Counted from the stretch's first letter, positions 23,483 to 35,179 are shown. The stretch is DNA of 64,000 nucleotides from Diphasiastrum complanatum (GCA_029204225.1 CM055093.1:22191436-22255435); one strand, 5' to 3'. Program-made: numbers and translations. Notes: generated by a model not told the origin, from the letters alone.

Positions 23483-25943
23483 ATGCCGAGGGATAGGGAT
23501 CCCTCTTGTGGGATCACGTCACCATCGCTGCAGCCTATGGCATATCGGGCACGAAGAGATGGACTTGTAGATACTGTCACCAGTCTTACACTGGAGGGCC
23601 CACACGCATCAGGGCACATTTGTTACGTATGAGGGAGTACGAGATTGCCCCTTGCATGCATGCTCCTGACACGCTACTCACTCCTATCGCATCGGAGGAG
23701 GTTGGCCCTTCGAGGATGGGGCCCAGACCGAGAGGTAAACATTCAACTCTAAGACTCTTACACCTCAAACACTGATCAAGTTTTAAGTTTTAACTCACAT
23801 GATACATCAAGTTTGAAGTTTCAATTTCATTGATCATCTAATTTCTGAATTGTATTGTAATTTCAAATTTGTCTTTTTTGGCAGATCGAGATGCAGTCAC
23901 GGCGACACACCCAGAGGCCACCACATCACGCCCCCCAGTTGCCATCCGCTCACCCCTCGCTTCCCATGGCCCAGAGGACAGAGCTGCAGATGAGGCAGGG
24001 CCTAGTACTCGGCCTGACCCGCCTTCTAGTGCAGGATCTTCGACACCACCTCCAGCCATGACCATACCGGCACCACATCATCCACCTGAGAGAGGGAGAG
24101 GTAGACGGGGCCGCACTACACAGATGCGGGGTAGGGAGTACTATGTGTCCAGCTTCACTCCCAGAGCCATGGCAGAGGCAGAGGTTGTCGTTTGACAGTT
24201 GTTCTACACCTGCGATCTGCCATCTCATCTGACCCCGGCATGGAGGAGGGCGATGAGTGCGGTGAGTGCGATTGGGCAAGTGTGGCAGGGGCCGCACCTG
24301 AGGACGAAGGGGCTTCTTGATGAGCGGGCTTTTGTTGACCAGAAGCTAGAGCCTCTCAGGAAGGCATGGGCCCAGTACGTACTACTTGCTTTTAACTTTA
24401 TGCACTCTAAACTTTAAAGACTTTATGATGATTGACCTGAAATCATTGATATGTATTATGTCTTATGTATTATGTAGTAATAAGTATGTACATTGTAATT
24501 TGTACATTAAGTTTTAACTTTTCATACATTGTGCCATTTGGTGGCATTGCACATGCGGCATGCCACAATGCATACTTATTACTTGTTAATTGCAGCTAGA
24601 ATTACAATTTAAGATCTATCATCTTGTTTTGTCACTTGTAAGTTGTGCAACATTGCAACAATGCAATGTGAGTCGTGACCACGGTCCACTGACTTGTCAC
24701 TTGTCACCTGTGAACTTTCAACTAGGTATGGTTGCACCATCATATTTGATGGTTGGAGCGATACGAGGAGGCGCCACATATTGAATATCCTGGTGTCTTC
24801 GTGCATGAGGACGATGTTTCTCAGATCCATCAACACCTCTGGGGAGGCAGGCACGGGCGAGTACATGTTCTCACATATTCAAGCTGCCATTGAGGAGGTC
24901 GGACCACAGCACGTTGTACAGGTATATATATTATACTTATTGCAATTTACGGTTTACCTATAATGTTAAATGGTATTAGGTTACAAGTAATTACTAATTT
25001 GTAAATGTCAATGTTGAATGTTCATTGTTCAATGGCAATTTCGGATTGATTAACAATGGATTATGGTTCACTAAGCAGTTGCCACTGAGCACTTGAGTCT
25101 TGAATTCGGAATTCCAAAGTCATGCACATCGCATTGTATGGTTGTGCACATGGTCACAGATAATGCATCAAACTGCGTCTCCATGGATAGGCTCGTTAAT
25201 GAGACCTACCCCCACATCTTTTGGACACCTTGTGCTGCACACTGCCTGGACTTGTTGGTCGAGGATGTGGCCAAGATTCCATGGATTGCGGAGGTGGTGC
25301 GTACTGCACGGTTCTTGGTGAGATTTGTCACCAAGAAGCCTAGGGTCCTAGCCATGTTCAGGAGACAGTCCACCTTGGATGTCTTGAGACCTGCCCCCAC
25401 CAGGTATGCAAGTTGCAACTCAAATTTGATTCTTGAATGCGCTTCTGTAGACTGTTGGAACTTGGTAAGTATTTACTGTTTAGTTAGTAGTGCTAAATAT
25501 TTCATGCAATGATGCATGTGCCATGTATTGTCTTGACTCTTGACTCTTGTCAGAAGTTAGAACTTAGAATTTGTCACTTGTGCAATGTGCCATTGCAATT
25601 TACTAATTTGCAGGCAATAACACGTTTGTCCCTCTTTGTGTGCACTGTGTGTAGGGCCTGTCACTCGAGCAAAGCGTAGGAGGAGGGCAGGAGAGGGTAG
25701 CAGCTCCCGTGCTCATAGCCCCGAGGCAAGTCTGAGTCTGAGTCTAAGGCATCGTCAAGGTCAGAGTCCTCATAGGAGGAGTATGAGAATGAGGAGTCCG
25801 AGGAGGGCGGAGATGAGGATGAGGGGCATCATACCTCTGCCTCTGATGAGGATTTTGCAGCTGAGCCTACCACTCGAGAGGCCACAACAGGCTCCACAAC
25901 ACCACCAGCGAGTGGGAGGAGACTCAGGCGTAGGAGAGCTTAG
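23483..25943 (+). pseudogene. hAT transposase of H2 (BED + DUF659), few lesions
   Basis: The ATG at 23483 lies in a strong context (GCCACCATGCC). Exons judged by eye: 23483-23734, 23884-24374, 24726-24921, about 25150-25403, then an acidic tail to the TAG at 25941. Exon 1 is a BED finger (WDHVTIA, CRYCHQSY, RIRAHLLR, APC) with a small insertion at about 23503 that shifts the frame. Exon 2 is proline-rich with a basic RGRGRRGR stretch and one in-frame TGA at 24193. Exon 3 is DUF659 with FDGWSDTRRRHILN. Exon 4 has MVTDNASNC, TPCAAHCLDLLVED and FVTKKPRVLAMF. The usual CERNW dimerisation motif is not visible, so the C-terminus may be reduced. Confidence 0.83.
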
Positions 25944-26719
25944 TGTGTTCACCGTAGCCTGCTCAGTGCTCATTGATGTCAGATGATTGTAGTATGTACA
26001 TTAGATCATTGTAGTTACTAGTTACTAGTCTGTAGATGACACTACGATGTTCATGTCACTGGATGAGCATTGACTCTTGAGCTATTTACAGTGTAGTATG
26101 TACACATCATGATTTATCATCAGACACATCGCGCATTACATTGGTGACCGGACTCATGAGGCACCTGGCATTTGTATTTCCTATTATGTTATGATTCATG
26201 AATCATGATATATTATGGATTCTAGAATCTAGTTTCAAGTTTCAAGTTTCTGATTCCTGAAGTTCAGTTTTAACTGTAGTATGTACTATATGTAGTTTGT
26301 TTAATGTTAGTCGATTATCTAATTACTAATGGTTAAAGCCTTAAAGGTTTAAAGTTTAAACTTTAAAGTTTTAAAATTTTGATTTTGGTATTTAAATTTT
26401 AATGTATTATGTTAGAAGTTACTAGTTAGAACTTAGAAGTTACTAGTTAGAACTTAGAAGTTAGTAGACTGTAGTTACATATGTCATATAGAAAATAGAA
26501 TGTTTAACGTTAAAACTTCAATGTTGAATGATGAATGATGATGACAGATGTAAGATAAATCTAAGTTTCTAACCTAAATTTTTTTGGCTTTCTCAAAAGT
26601 CAAACGTTGTCATAACCTTCTTGTTTATTCTTTTCTCCGATCTCGACATTGCAATTTGGCATTTGCAAATAAGTATTAAGTTTGAACTTCAACTTTCAAG
26701 TTTCAACTTTGAAACAAAA

Positions 26720-26760
26720 TTACAATTTACAATTTACAATTTACAATTTACAATCTACAA
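26720..26760. repeat. ACAATTT heptamer tandem repeat
   Basis: Four to five consecutive ACAATTT units in the AT-rich 3' part of H2. Confidence 0.8.
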
Positions 26761-27581
26761 TCCTAGTACCTACTACCTAGTTCCTACGTACTACGTAGTA
26801 TACGGTCTCGGGTCTAGGCTCTAGACTCTACCTAGTAGCTGCAGCCTGCCATTATCCATATCACTGGTGACTGATCAGTGATCACTGTAGACTGTAGTCT
26901 GTATCAGACTAGTAAGTGGACCGTGGTCACGACTCACGACTCACTAGTTAGTAGTTAGAACTTAGAACTTAGTACTAAGACTTAACTTTTAAGTAGTCAG
27001 TGGTGAGTCATGACTGGTCACTAATTAGTAATAACTATAATCTATTATCAAAAATCAGGATTCAGCTCTAGCCTCTGAGCTCAAGCCTCAAATTTTAGTT
27101 ATACTCCAGGCTCCTAATTTCTAAACCTTGAGTTCCAACCGGCAACGTCCAAGTGGCCACTGGCAAGTTCCAACTCGTGAGTCATTAAAACTTACTCGGA
27201 TCCACACTTGTCACTCACAGTCCTGAGTCTCAAGTTTCAACTTACTGCAGTTCTCTTAAACTTGGGTCATAATGTCATTCTAATTTCTGTAAATTTTGTT
27301 TTGAAAATTGAATCTTGATACGACAGGTCACACCGTCACAAGAGATCTGATTATCCTGAATTCTAATATCAGTAAATTTAGAGGAAGATTGAAATTGTTT
27401 AGCTATTAAAATTTAAGTATCTGTACTATCAGTGAATGTTTGACTTTTTTTTTTTGAAGAATTGGAAAAAAAAAGTTCGAACTGTTTTCCGATTCGAACC
27501 TGGCCTGGCGGTTCGAACCTCAAAGAATCAATTCGAACCGGCCGGTTCGAATCGACCTGTTTGAATCGGAATGCAACCTTG

Positions 27582-27589
27582 GATTGGAT
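27582..27589. repeat. 8-bp target-site duplication, right of H2
   Basis: Second GATTGGAT, matching 22653-22660. Confidence 0.95.
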
Positions 27590-28233
27590 CATTGTTATAT
27601 CTAGCAGACAACACCAGACCTGATATAGCGTTTGCAGTATGGCTGAGCCAATATAATCAAAACCCAGGATCGTTGCATTGGAAGTTGGCAAAGAGAGTAC
27701 TACAATATCTCCATGAAACGAAAGACTATGGACTATGTTAATCAAAGGAAGCTGAATTTCACATCGAATCTTACAGTGAAGCAAGCTGGGCATCCATGAA
27801 GGATGATAGCAAAAGTATTTCAGGAGGTTGTACTCTAGCATCTGGCGCAGCCATACTCTGGATAAGCAAGAAGCAAACGGTAGTAGCTCAATCTTCCTGC
27901 GAAGCAGAATATGTAGCAGCAGCCAAGATGGCAAAGGAGTTGATCTGGATCAAACAGATGTTGGAAGGATTTGATGAATCTATTTCTGAACCTTATGTCT
28001 TGTTAATGGATAACACTTCAGCAATCTATCTTACGAAAGATCCTGTATTTCATTCAAAAACGAAGCACATAGCTATCAAATATCATGTGATTCGGGACTT
28101 AGTCGAGAAGAAGATATTGAAGACAGTCTTCATACCCACAGAGGAAATGAAAACTGATATCTTTACGAAGCCACTCAGTAAAGCTTTGTTCGAGAAGCAG
28201 CGGAGAAGATTGGGGTTAATCCAACTGCCCACT
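27582..28233 (+). pseudogene. Copia-B reverse transcriptase end and RNase H
   Basis: Directly after H2 the copia protein resumes (GSLLYLADNTRPDIAFAV), then WKLAKRVLQYLHETKDYGL with one in-frame stop at about 27739. RNase H follows from 27796: SGGCTLASGAAILWISKKQ, SSCEAEYVAAA, MDNTSAIYLTKDPVFHSKTKHI and TDIFTKPLSKALFEK. The core acidic residues are present. It ends shortly before the purine tract. Confidence 0.88.
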
Positions 28234-28245
28234 TTGAGAGGGAGC
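28234..28245 (+). other. Copia-B polypurine tract
   Basis: TTGAGAGGGAGC lies directly before the 3' LTR start at 28246. Confidence 0.8.
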
Positions 28246-29137
28246 TGTAGAACAACTGATCAAACAGATCTTGATTCTACTAACAAAGCGCGCAGTTTAC
28301 TTGACAAAGGATGAGAAAGAAACGAATGCGAACTCGAAACATTTTTATTCGTGATCAACCTCGAAGGATTCGCGAAATTTGTCTTGCAGTCAACTCGAAA
28401 GATTCGCGAACAAAATCTTGTCGCGAAATATTCTATTTCTTGTTCAAACCTCAGATGTCGCGAAATTGTCGCGAATCTTCTGGACTGTTCTTCAAGCTCA
28501 CCTGTCGCGAACAGTTCGCGAAATATTCTGAATTTCTTCTTCAAGCTCAAAGTTGTCATCTATTACGAACAATTCGCAAAAGACGAAAATGTCGCGAAGA
28601 GACAAGTGTCGCGAACAATTCGCGAAACACGGAGCTGTAACGAAGAGATGGACTGTCGCGAATAATTCGCGAACAGAAATTATTCGACCTTGGAAACAGA
28701 ACGTCTATTGAATATCAACCGTCAGTAAACGGTTAGATATCTATTGTTACAGAAATAAAAGGCCAAAAGACCTGTAAATAAAAGGCCAAAAGACCTGTCT
28801 TGTAACAATATAAATACATGTGCACTACTCGTTGTAACTCACTCACTCAATCAGACACACAACAGCGAGATAAGACAGCAAGAGATGTATATTGATGATT
28901 CAGATTCAGATTTATAAAAATTCGTTTTTGATCAATACTTTCTTATTGTCTAAAAATTGTCTTAAGTTGTCTCTTACTTCCGCATATAAATTTCCGCACG
29001 CATATTCAATCAGAGCTAATACTGTTCTATTAGTACATAGATCAGATAAAGACCCGATTGAAGACATTGACATTAGTTTGATTTATTCAAACTTTCATCG
29101 TGTTCTCTGTGGAAGAATAATTACTATTTTTTCTACA
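28246..29137 (+). repeat. Copia-B 3' LTR
   Basis: 892 bp, TGTAG...CTACA, uninterrupted. It carries five or more TTCGCGAA palindromes between about 28365 and 28680, the doubled AAAAGGCCAAAAGACCTG block and a TATAAATA box at 28809. It shows the pre-insertion sequence for Copia-1 (GATATCTATTGTTAC). Confidence 0.92.
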
Positions 29138-29142
29138 ACATT
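29138..29142. repeat. 5-bp target-site duplication, right of Copia-B
   Basis: ACATT, matching 14375-14379. Confidence 0.85.
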
Positions 29143-29177
29143 TTCAATATGCTTGTTTCATTACAAAGGAAGAAATC

Positions 29178-29588
29178 TTGGTTGCTAGGGGCAATAGACA
29201 AGGTAGACTTTTCAAGCTTGATGCTTTTGTTATGGCTAACAAAAAGGATGGAATGGAAAAGGAGATTGGTCTCAACTTTCCAAAGTTCTCCTTCAGCATC
29301 AATAAGATTGGTGGATCTTATGCAAAGTCTAAAAAGCTTCCTTATGCTAGATCTAGGTCAAGATCTAATATGCTTCTTGGAGATGTTCATCTTTGTGCTA
29401 ACTTGGCTAGTCTTGAGGATAATGATGGTGTTTTAATGGTTCTTCATGGCAAGTGCAAGCATGCAAAAGGTATGGAAAGAGCTAACTTCATCAATGGAGG
29501 AGAAGGTTCTTCCTTGGAAAAGATTGTTGCTAATGATTTCTTTGATCATATGGAATATCTTTGTTCTATTGTGATGTTGTCCTCATAA
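29178..29588 (+). CDS. Hypothetical 136-codon frame beside Copia-B
   Basis: An open frame starting MVARGNRQGRLFKLDAF. The short block RGNRQGRLFKLDA resembles a copia GAG-pre-integrase motif, but the rest (KKLPYARSRSRSN, GDVHLCANLASLED) is not recognised. Reading extends upstream without a stop almost to the Copia-B duplication, so Copia-B may have landed in a longer gene or older element. The left counterpart before 14375 shows nothing decisive. Confidence 0.3.
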   Translation: MVARGNRQGRLFKLDAFVMANKKDGMEKEIGLNFPKFSFSINKIGGSYAKSKKLPYARSRSRSNMLLGDVHLCANLASLEDNDGVLMVLHGKCKHAKGMERANFINGGEGSSLEKIVANDFFDHMEYLCSIVMLSS

Positions 29589-29640
29589 CTTCATTTTAAA
29601 GCACTTTTCTAGTAAGGTTTTGGTGGGCAGTTAGCTCATC

Positions 29641-29664
29641 CTCGGGGAGCTAACTGTCCCCGAG
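29641..29664. other. Short perfect hairpin
   Basis: CTCGGGGA and TCCCCGAG form an 8-bp stem around an 8-base loop, just before the (TC)n tract that starts the LINE array. Role unknown. Confidence 0.5.
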
Positions 29665-29693
29665 AGATTCACTAACTGCGGGTCGGTTAGTGG

Positions 29694-29695
<2 letters not shown>

Positions 29696-29753
<58 letters not shown>
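29696..29753. repeat. (TC)n tract at the left edge of the LINE array
   Basis: Nearly pure TC dinucleotides. Each LINE-type unit to the right starts at such a tract and ends in one. Confidence 0.95.
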
Positions 29754-29755
<2 letters not shown>

Positions 29756-30441
29756 GCGGCCAACGACCAGCGATGGCGATGGCGGATCTCCAATGGCCAA
29801 CCATGGCCTAGCTCCATCGGCTAGCTACAGCAGCGCGCTCCACCTACGGCTGCCTACGGATCTATGTCTGAGTGCCCTCCTCCATCGATGCTTTCCTAAG
29901 CAGAAATCTCTACCCATATCTGGTCCATACTCAAAAGGAACCAACGCTCAGCACCTGATCAGTTCTGCCTATCTGCCATCATTGTTTGTTCGCTTTCGGC
30001 GCGGATATGCCTCACCGTAAAGGGACTCTTGCCCTTCCTCTTCATCTTCCTCATCTGCTTCATCTTCCTCTTCCATTTCAAATCCACCTCCACCTTCACC
30101 TTCACCTTCTATTCCAGTTGCAATCCCTATCTCTCCGTCCGATCCTATTCTTGTTAATAGTGAATCCATTATAGACGATCCTTTAACCCTGATTACCCAG
30201 AAGAGGAATCACTTCTGCCTCCAGCCTTTATGATCTCTGTCATTCGTGCAGATCAGTTACATTCCTATAAATATCTCAACGACCATCACTAATAACTTAT
30301 TTCCCTTGAAGCTATGATCCAAGTTGTGCAATCTCATCTGTAGAAACTAGATTCGTCTATCGATGCTCTCAAGAAAGAAGTCAGCTATCAAAATCGAAGC
30401 TTCCTCGTCTTATAAGCCTTTTGGCATGGAAAAGACGTTAA

Positions 30442-30509
<68 letters not shown>
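29754..30509 (+). mobile_element. LINE-type unit L-A (ORF1 fragment plus 3' tail)
   Basis: After a GC-rich leader, the ORF1 start MPHRKGTLA (at about 30008) parallels MPRRKGAVA of unit L-C. Then come a serine/proline-rich stretch, PVAIPISPSDPIL, and the first half of a coiled coil (KLDSSIDALKKEV) with stops. Near 30410 the sequence jumps to the shared LINE 3' end TTTTGGCATGGAAAAGACG, then TTAATAAA and (TC)n. ORF2 is wholly absent. Confidence 0.75.
30446..30509. repeat. (TC)n tail of L-A, joining L-B
   Basis: TC dinucleotides directly after the AATAAA-type end of L-A. L-B's ORF1 start follows within about 12 bases. Confidence 0.95.
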
Positions 30510-30515
<6 letters not shown>

Positions 30516-30520
30516 TCTCC

Positions 30521-31840
30521 ATGGCGCCACTTCCTACACGGGCTGCTGCTCGCAGGACCCCCCCATCCCCTCGCTCTCCTACCTCCACCTCCCCCACCGC
30601 TGCAGCCACCTCTGCTGCCACCTCCCCTGCCTCCACCTTCATCACTGCAGCTCCCCCTGCTGCCGCCTCCCCTGCCTCCACCTCCATCACTGCAGCTCTC
30701 CCTGCCGCCGCCTCCCCGGCCTCCGCCACCATCATTGCAGCTCCCCCTGTTGCTGCCTCCCCTGCTTCCACCTCCATAGCTGCAACCCCCCCTACACCCA
30801 CCCATGCTGCAGCTGCGCCCCCCTCTGTTGCCGCCTCCCCTACCCCCCTCTCCACTGCTGCAGCTACTCCTCCCGCTGCTGCCGCCTCCCCTACCTTCAC
30901 CTCCATCAGTGCAGCACCCCCTGCAGCTGCCTCCCCCACCTCCACCTCCATAGATGCAGCTGCAACTGCTCCGCCCCCTGTTGTCACCTCCCCTACACTC
31001 CCCTCCCTCGCTGCATCCATGTCGCCCCCTGCTGACACCTCCCCTACATCTGCCCCCCCTGCTGATTGCATCTCCCTCCCTCTCATTGACCCCGATGCTG
31101 GCAATTTTGTTGGCATTACCTCAACCCTAACGGCAGTTTTGGATCCCATTCTTCCTACTCCGACCATCGTGAGCTCACAACCTACAGCTAGCATCCCGTG
31201 TACGCCCTCCAAATCAACTGAATTGTTCTCTTCGTGGCAGATTGATCAAATCAGGGCCGATTTCCAAACTTTGCGGCAAGAAATCTCGCAGCTGAAAGGA
31301 ACGGTTACGTCCTTGATTCACGAGAATAACATGCTACAGTCCAAGGTAGCATCACTCGAACAATCCATCGGGACCAAGCAGGCTACAGCTTCGGCATCTA
31401 CCACCAATATGATACGGGAACTAGAGACCAAGATTGAAAAGCAGCAAGAAGAGGCCCTTTCTTGGGCATGAGTTCTGAAAAAAGGCACCAAACCAAGCGC
31501 TCCCATCTCTTCGGTTATCTTAGCCACCATCTCGGAAGAGAAATCACAAGACCAAAAAGCACACAACATTAGAGTTTGTGGGATCTCGGATACACAGGAT
31601 GCCTTGGCTGAAGCCAAACGCTTTCTTGACACCACTCTCGGGCACAGGACAGATGGGTCAGATATCGCATGGAGGACCACTAGAGATGCAGCCACACTCA
31701 TTATCCGCTTCACTTCCCTCGCAAGTCGCCGAGATGCTTTGCGGTGCAAAGCTAAGCTACGTGGTACCACTATCTACATGGATGACGACCTCACGAGTAT
31801 TGACTTCATCCAACATGACGAGCAGGCCCGCTACATATGG
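30521..31840 (+). pseudogene. L-B ORF1 (low-complexity N-terminus, coiled coil, RRM-like)
   Basis: The frame 30521-31471 starts MAPLPTRAAARRTP and runs through about 170 residues of Ala/Pro/Ser/Thr repeats. A coiled coil (QIDQIRADFQTLRQEISQLKG, NMLQSKVASLEQS) follows, then a stop after SWA. In the next frames an RRM-like nucleic-acid binding region is readable (NIRVCGISDTQDALAEAKRFL, ATLIIRFTSLASRRDALRC, TTIYMDDDLT). ORF1 proteins of LINEs bind the element RNA. The stop at 31469 and later frameshift inactivate it. Confidence 0.75.
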
Positions 31841-32300
31841 ACTCGCATTGTGGGTCAGGATATTGGTTTCGACAGATCTTTTTGTTGCAGCATGTTACTT
31901 TCCACCAGAGTCCTCATCTTTTGTGGAGGGTATTGGATCCCCATATCAGGACCTCTCACCAGATATTATCAAATTCTCAAAGCAGGGGCATATTCTCCTC
32001 ACATGGGACTTTAATGCCCGGACATCTTCGAGACAGACAGAGTTCTTCGAATTCTCCGATCAGCTGCGTGTTTGTGCCCTTGACAGTGATACGCTTGGGG
32101 TTACCAGGACCTCCGCAGACAGTTTGGGACCTATTACTTCATATGGTGAGCACTTACTGCAGTTTGGAGAGGCGCATGAGCTAGCCATTTTTAATGGCTT
32201 ACCCTGCTGGCCACATTCAGACAGCTATACATGCCATCCTCACAGTGGAGGACATAGTGTCATTGATTATCTCATGGGGCACCATCCTTTGTACCCATAG
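31841..32300 (+). pseudogene. L-B endonuclease domain, N-terminus missing
   Basis: The frame includes VAACYFPPESSSF, the metal-site motif region HILLTWDFNART (normally GDFNAR), LAIFNGL and SYTCHPHSGGHSVIDYLM. These are the second half of the endonuclease/exonuclease/phosphatase fold used to nick the target. The first ~100 residues are absent: ORF1 sequence runs directly into the middle of this domain at about 31835, showing a deletion. Confidence 0.8.
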
Positions 32301-32398
32301 TCTCTGACTTCCGCATTTCTCCCACCACCCTCTCTGATCACTCATTTCTCTCATTTGATATCGGCCACCTCCCATCCACTCACTCATCTACACTACCC

Positions 32399-34023
32399 TT
32401 GATTACCCGATCACCCACGTACACATTTGATCCCATTTACATGCCACTTTACCGGCAGTCCTTGGCCTCACTTTTACACTCCTTTCCTCAAGACAGTCCA
32501 GTCGACACCCAGGCTTCTTTTCTCACCACCTCTCTCCACGCGGCTGCATCACTAACTCTTCCCACAAAACCCCGTCCCCAAAAGACTCGACACACACCTC
32601 GACCATTACACCCGCCTTGGTATGATGTCGAGTGTCGTTCCCGTCACCAGTCAGTTACTTATTCACGTATCCACGCTCCACATCTGCTTCGATCTTCCCG
32701 ACGTTTCTACCGTCGTGTTCTCCGTCGTAAGAAGCGTTCCTACGATGATACTGAAGGGAGACGTCTTATTGACCTTCTCTTCGGTTCTTCTTCGGGCGCT
32801 TTTTGGCGCGAGTTCATTCCTCGCTCCCCACCACCCCTCTTGGAGGACCTCCGCATCTGGACTGATTATGCGACCAGCTTGTATACCGTCCCTACCGACT
32901 CACCCATCTCTATATCTCCACGACCATCTGAGTTCTCCTTCTTCACACTTGACATGGTACTTGCAGCCATTAAGGAGATGAAATCCAACAAGGCCAGAGA
33001 TATTGAAGACCTTGAATCGGAACTCCTGTCCCATGCCTCGGACGTACTTGCTCCTACTATAGCCACCCTTCTTAATTCTGCAGTTGTTTCCGGTTTCCCT
33101 TCATCCTGGTGCACTAACATCATCCACCCCATCCATAAGAATGGTGACCCTATGATTCCGAGTAGCTACCGCACCATCATGATCGGGCATGTCCTGGCGA
33201 AGCTATATGGTACTATTCTTCAGTCAGTTGTGAGCTCAGAGGCCGAGACTAGGAGACTACATGCGATGGGTCAGGCAGGCTTTCAAGCCCATTACTCTAC
33301 CACAGATCATATCTTCACATTGCGGGCCTTGATTGAGGAAGCTAAGCACAGGAGAGAGAGGGTTATTGTTGTTTTGTGGACTTCAGGAAAGCCTTTGATT
33401 CGGTTCCTCGCTCATTGCTCATCCAGAGACTCCGCGACCTCGACTTCTCCACTGACATCGTTCTTGCTGTGATGGCACTTTATGAGCGTGTCCTGGGATG
33501 CTTTCGACATAGCAGTGGCATATCCGATCACATTTGGAGCACCATTGGGGTTAAGCAGGGTTGCTCCCTCTCACCAGTCCTCTTTGGCTTGTATATTGAT
33601 GAGTTGGAGAGAGTCATTACACAGTGTGGTGGTGCTGGTTGCCGGCTTGGGGACATCTTGATTGCTATCCTTCTTTATGCAGATGATGTGATATTGATCT
33701 CACCTACCAAAGAGGGCCTACAGCGACAGTTGGATTGCTTGCATGAGTTCTGCACCATATGGGGTCTAGGGGTGAACATTGCGAAGACTAAGGTTATGGT
33801 CTTCAACACTTCTCGAGCGTTCATGCAGCGACAAGAGCTTACTTTGGGGGGACAGGTCCTAGAGGTGGTCCCTTCCTACACATACCTAGGGATCCTTTTC
33901 TCAGGTCCTACTTTTGGCATGAGACAGGCTGCTACCACACACTCGACTGGGGAAGGGACATGCCTCCCTTGTTCAGCTAGAGAGATTTTGCTTCCGGAAG
34001 TCCATCCAGGATGCTCGCAGTAA
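32399..34023 (+). pseudogene. L-B reverse transcriptase (frameshifted)
   Basis: The frame 32399-33472 holds the linker and RT start (MVLAAIKEMKSNKA, TIATLLNSAVVSGFPSSW, IHPIHKNGDP, SSYRTIMIGHVLAKLY, GQAGFQAHYSTTDHIF). A one-base shift at about 33375 moves to the frame with DFRKAFDSVPR (first catalytic D), GVKQGCSLSPVLFGLYIDEL and the catalytic YADD in LLYADDVILIS. KTKVMVFN and YTYLGILF follow. The core motifs survive but the polyprotein is broken. Confidence 0.88.
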
Positions 34024-34135
34024 GTGTCGCCTCTTTGATACCATTGTCACCCCTACGGCTCTATATGCGGCAAAGGCATGGTGTGCAGGTCTTCCCTCTT
34101 CACACTAGGCCAGTCTTTCACGACTACAGACCACC

Positions 34136-35179
34136 ATGCTAACTCAGTTGATCCATGCGAAGCCTTCGGTTCCACATGAAATTCTTTTGGCCGAGTTTGC
34201 AGTTCCACCTATCCAGATCGAGGCAACTCTCCAGCTCATTACTTATACACAGAAAATACAGGCGTTACCAGAGACAGACAGACAATACATACATATTGCA
34301 TTATCCTCCTCACAGCGTCTCCACGGTCAGGGCTACAGATTATCATGGTTCTCTCAGGCATCCCACCTCCTACTTGAGTCATTTGGTATCTCCATCACAG
34401 AGCTTCCCTCAGGCACCCATCAGTATACCAGACGATTCCTCTATCGCGCATATCTAGACCGGACTTGGCATAACCAGCTAGGGGTTAAACCAGCTTTTTA
34501 CCGGACACATTCCTTGGAGCTGGATGCATTTGGGACCCCGGTCATGCCACGCTACTTGGAGTCCGGACTATCACATTGCCTCAGATTCACACTGGGACAG
34601 CTCAGGGTGTCGTCTCATCAGCTAGCTATTGAGACGGGGAGGTTCCATGGTATTCCCAGAGAGGAGCGGATTTGTCAGTTATGTTCTCTAGGTGAGGTGA
34701 AGTCTGAGGAGCACTTTATCTTCAGATGCCCAGTATACTTTGAGATCAGAGGGCGATATCACTGCATGTTTCGAGACATGCCTACCACCCTACGCTCCCT
34801 CATAGCCTATGAGGACCCACGATGTGTTGCTCTGTTGGTACGCGAGATGGTCATACTACGAAGAGATTTATACGGGACACCCCAGCATTTTCAGTCACAG
34901 CCACTGATCACTTCATTCTTCACTAGGCAGAGATCACGTGATTTACTGCCCGAAGATGATGATTCTGACGACGACAACTCACATGCTCATAGAGATCAAA
35001 GACAGTGTACCCCCCACCATCACGCTACTACCAGGATCACCAGGCATCCTACACAGAGACGTACTATCACACATGCTCGTGCTCACAGACGACGCCGACA
35101 GGCTCTAGTGCTCCCTCATGCTGTGGCTCGCATTACATCCTTTTACAGCAGCAGCTCAGCGGCATCAACAGCATCATAG
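34136..35179 (+). pseudogene. L-B ORF2 C-terminus with zinc motif
   Basis: An open frame of 347 codons after another shift. It contains the LINE C-terminal CCHC-type motif (RICQLCSLGEVKSEEHFIFRC), followed by an acidic stretch (PEDDDSDDDN) and a basic, serine-rich end. The zinc motif is thought to bind RNA or target DNA during target-primed reverse transcription. Confidence 0.78.

Larger units (their letters stand above)
22661..27581 (+). mobile_element. hAT element H2, inserted in Copia-B
   Basis: A 4921-bp element with 11-bp inverted tips CAAGGTTGCAT and exact GATTGGAT duplications, the hAT hallmarks. Subterminal DNA at both ends is full of TTCGAA/GGTTCGAACC motifs. The interior holds GA and GT microsatellites, a spliced BED/DUF659 transposase gene on the plus strand and a 1.6-kb AT-rich 3' part. 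It is younger than Copia-B and better preserved than its relative H1. Confidence 0.93.
14380..29137 (+). mobile_element. Ty1/copia element Copia-B, split by two later insertions
   Basis: Both LTRs start TGTAGAACAACTGATC and end CTACA, and ACATT duplications flank the pair. Order on the plus strand: 5' LTR, initiator tRNA-Met primer site, gag, protease, integrase, reverse transcriptase, RNase H, purine tract, 3' LTR. Integrase before RT is the copia order. Copia-1 interrupts the 5' LTR and hAT element H2 interrupts the RT/RNase H region. Removing both leaves an element of about 5.9 kb, a normal copia length. Several frameshifts and stops in gag and pol make it inactive. Confidence 0.93.

Noticed and set aside
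30388-31212. 274-codon minus-strand frame over LINE ORF1
   Set aside because: Antisense shadow of the Ala/Pro/Ser-rich repeat of L-B ORF1; glycine/alanine repeats without a domain.
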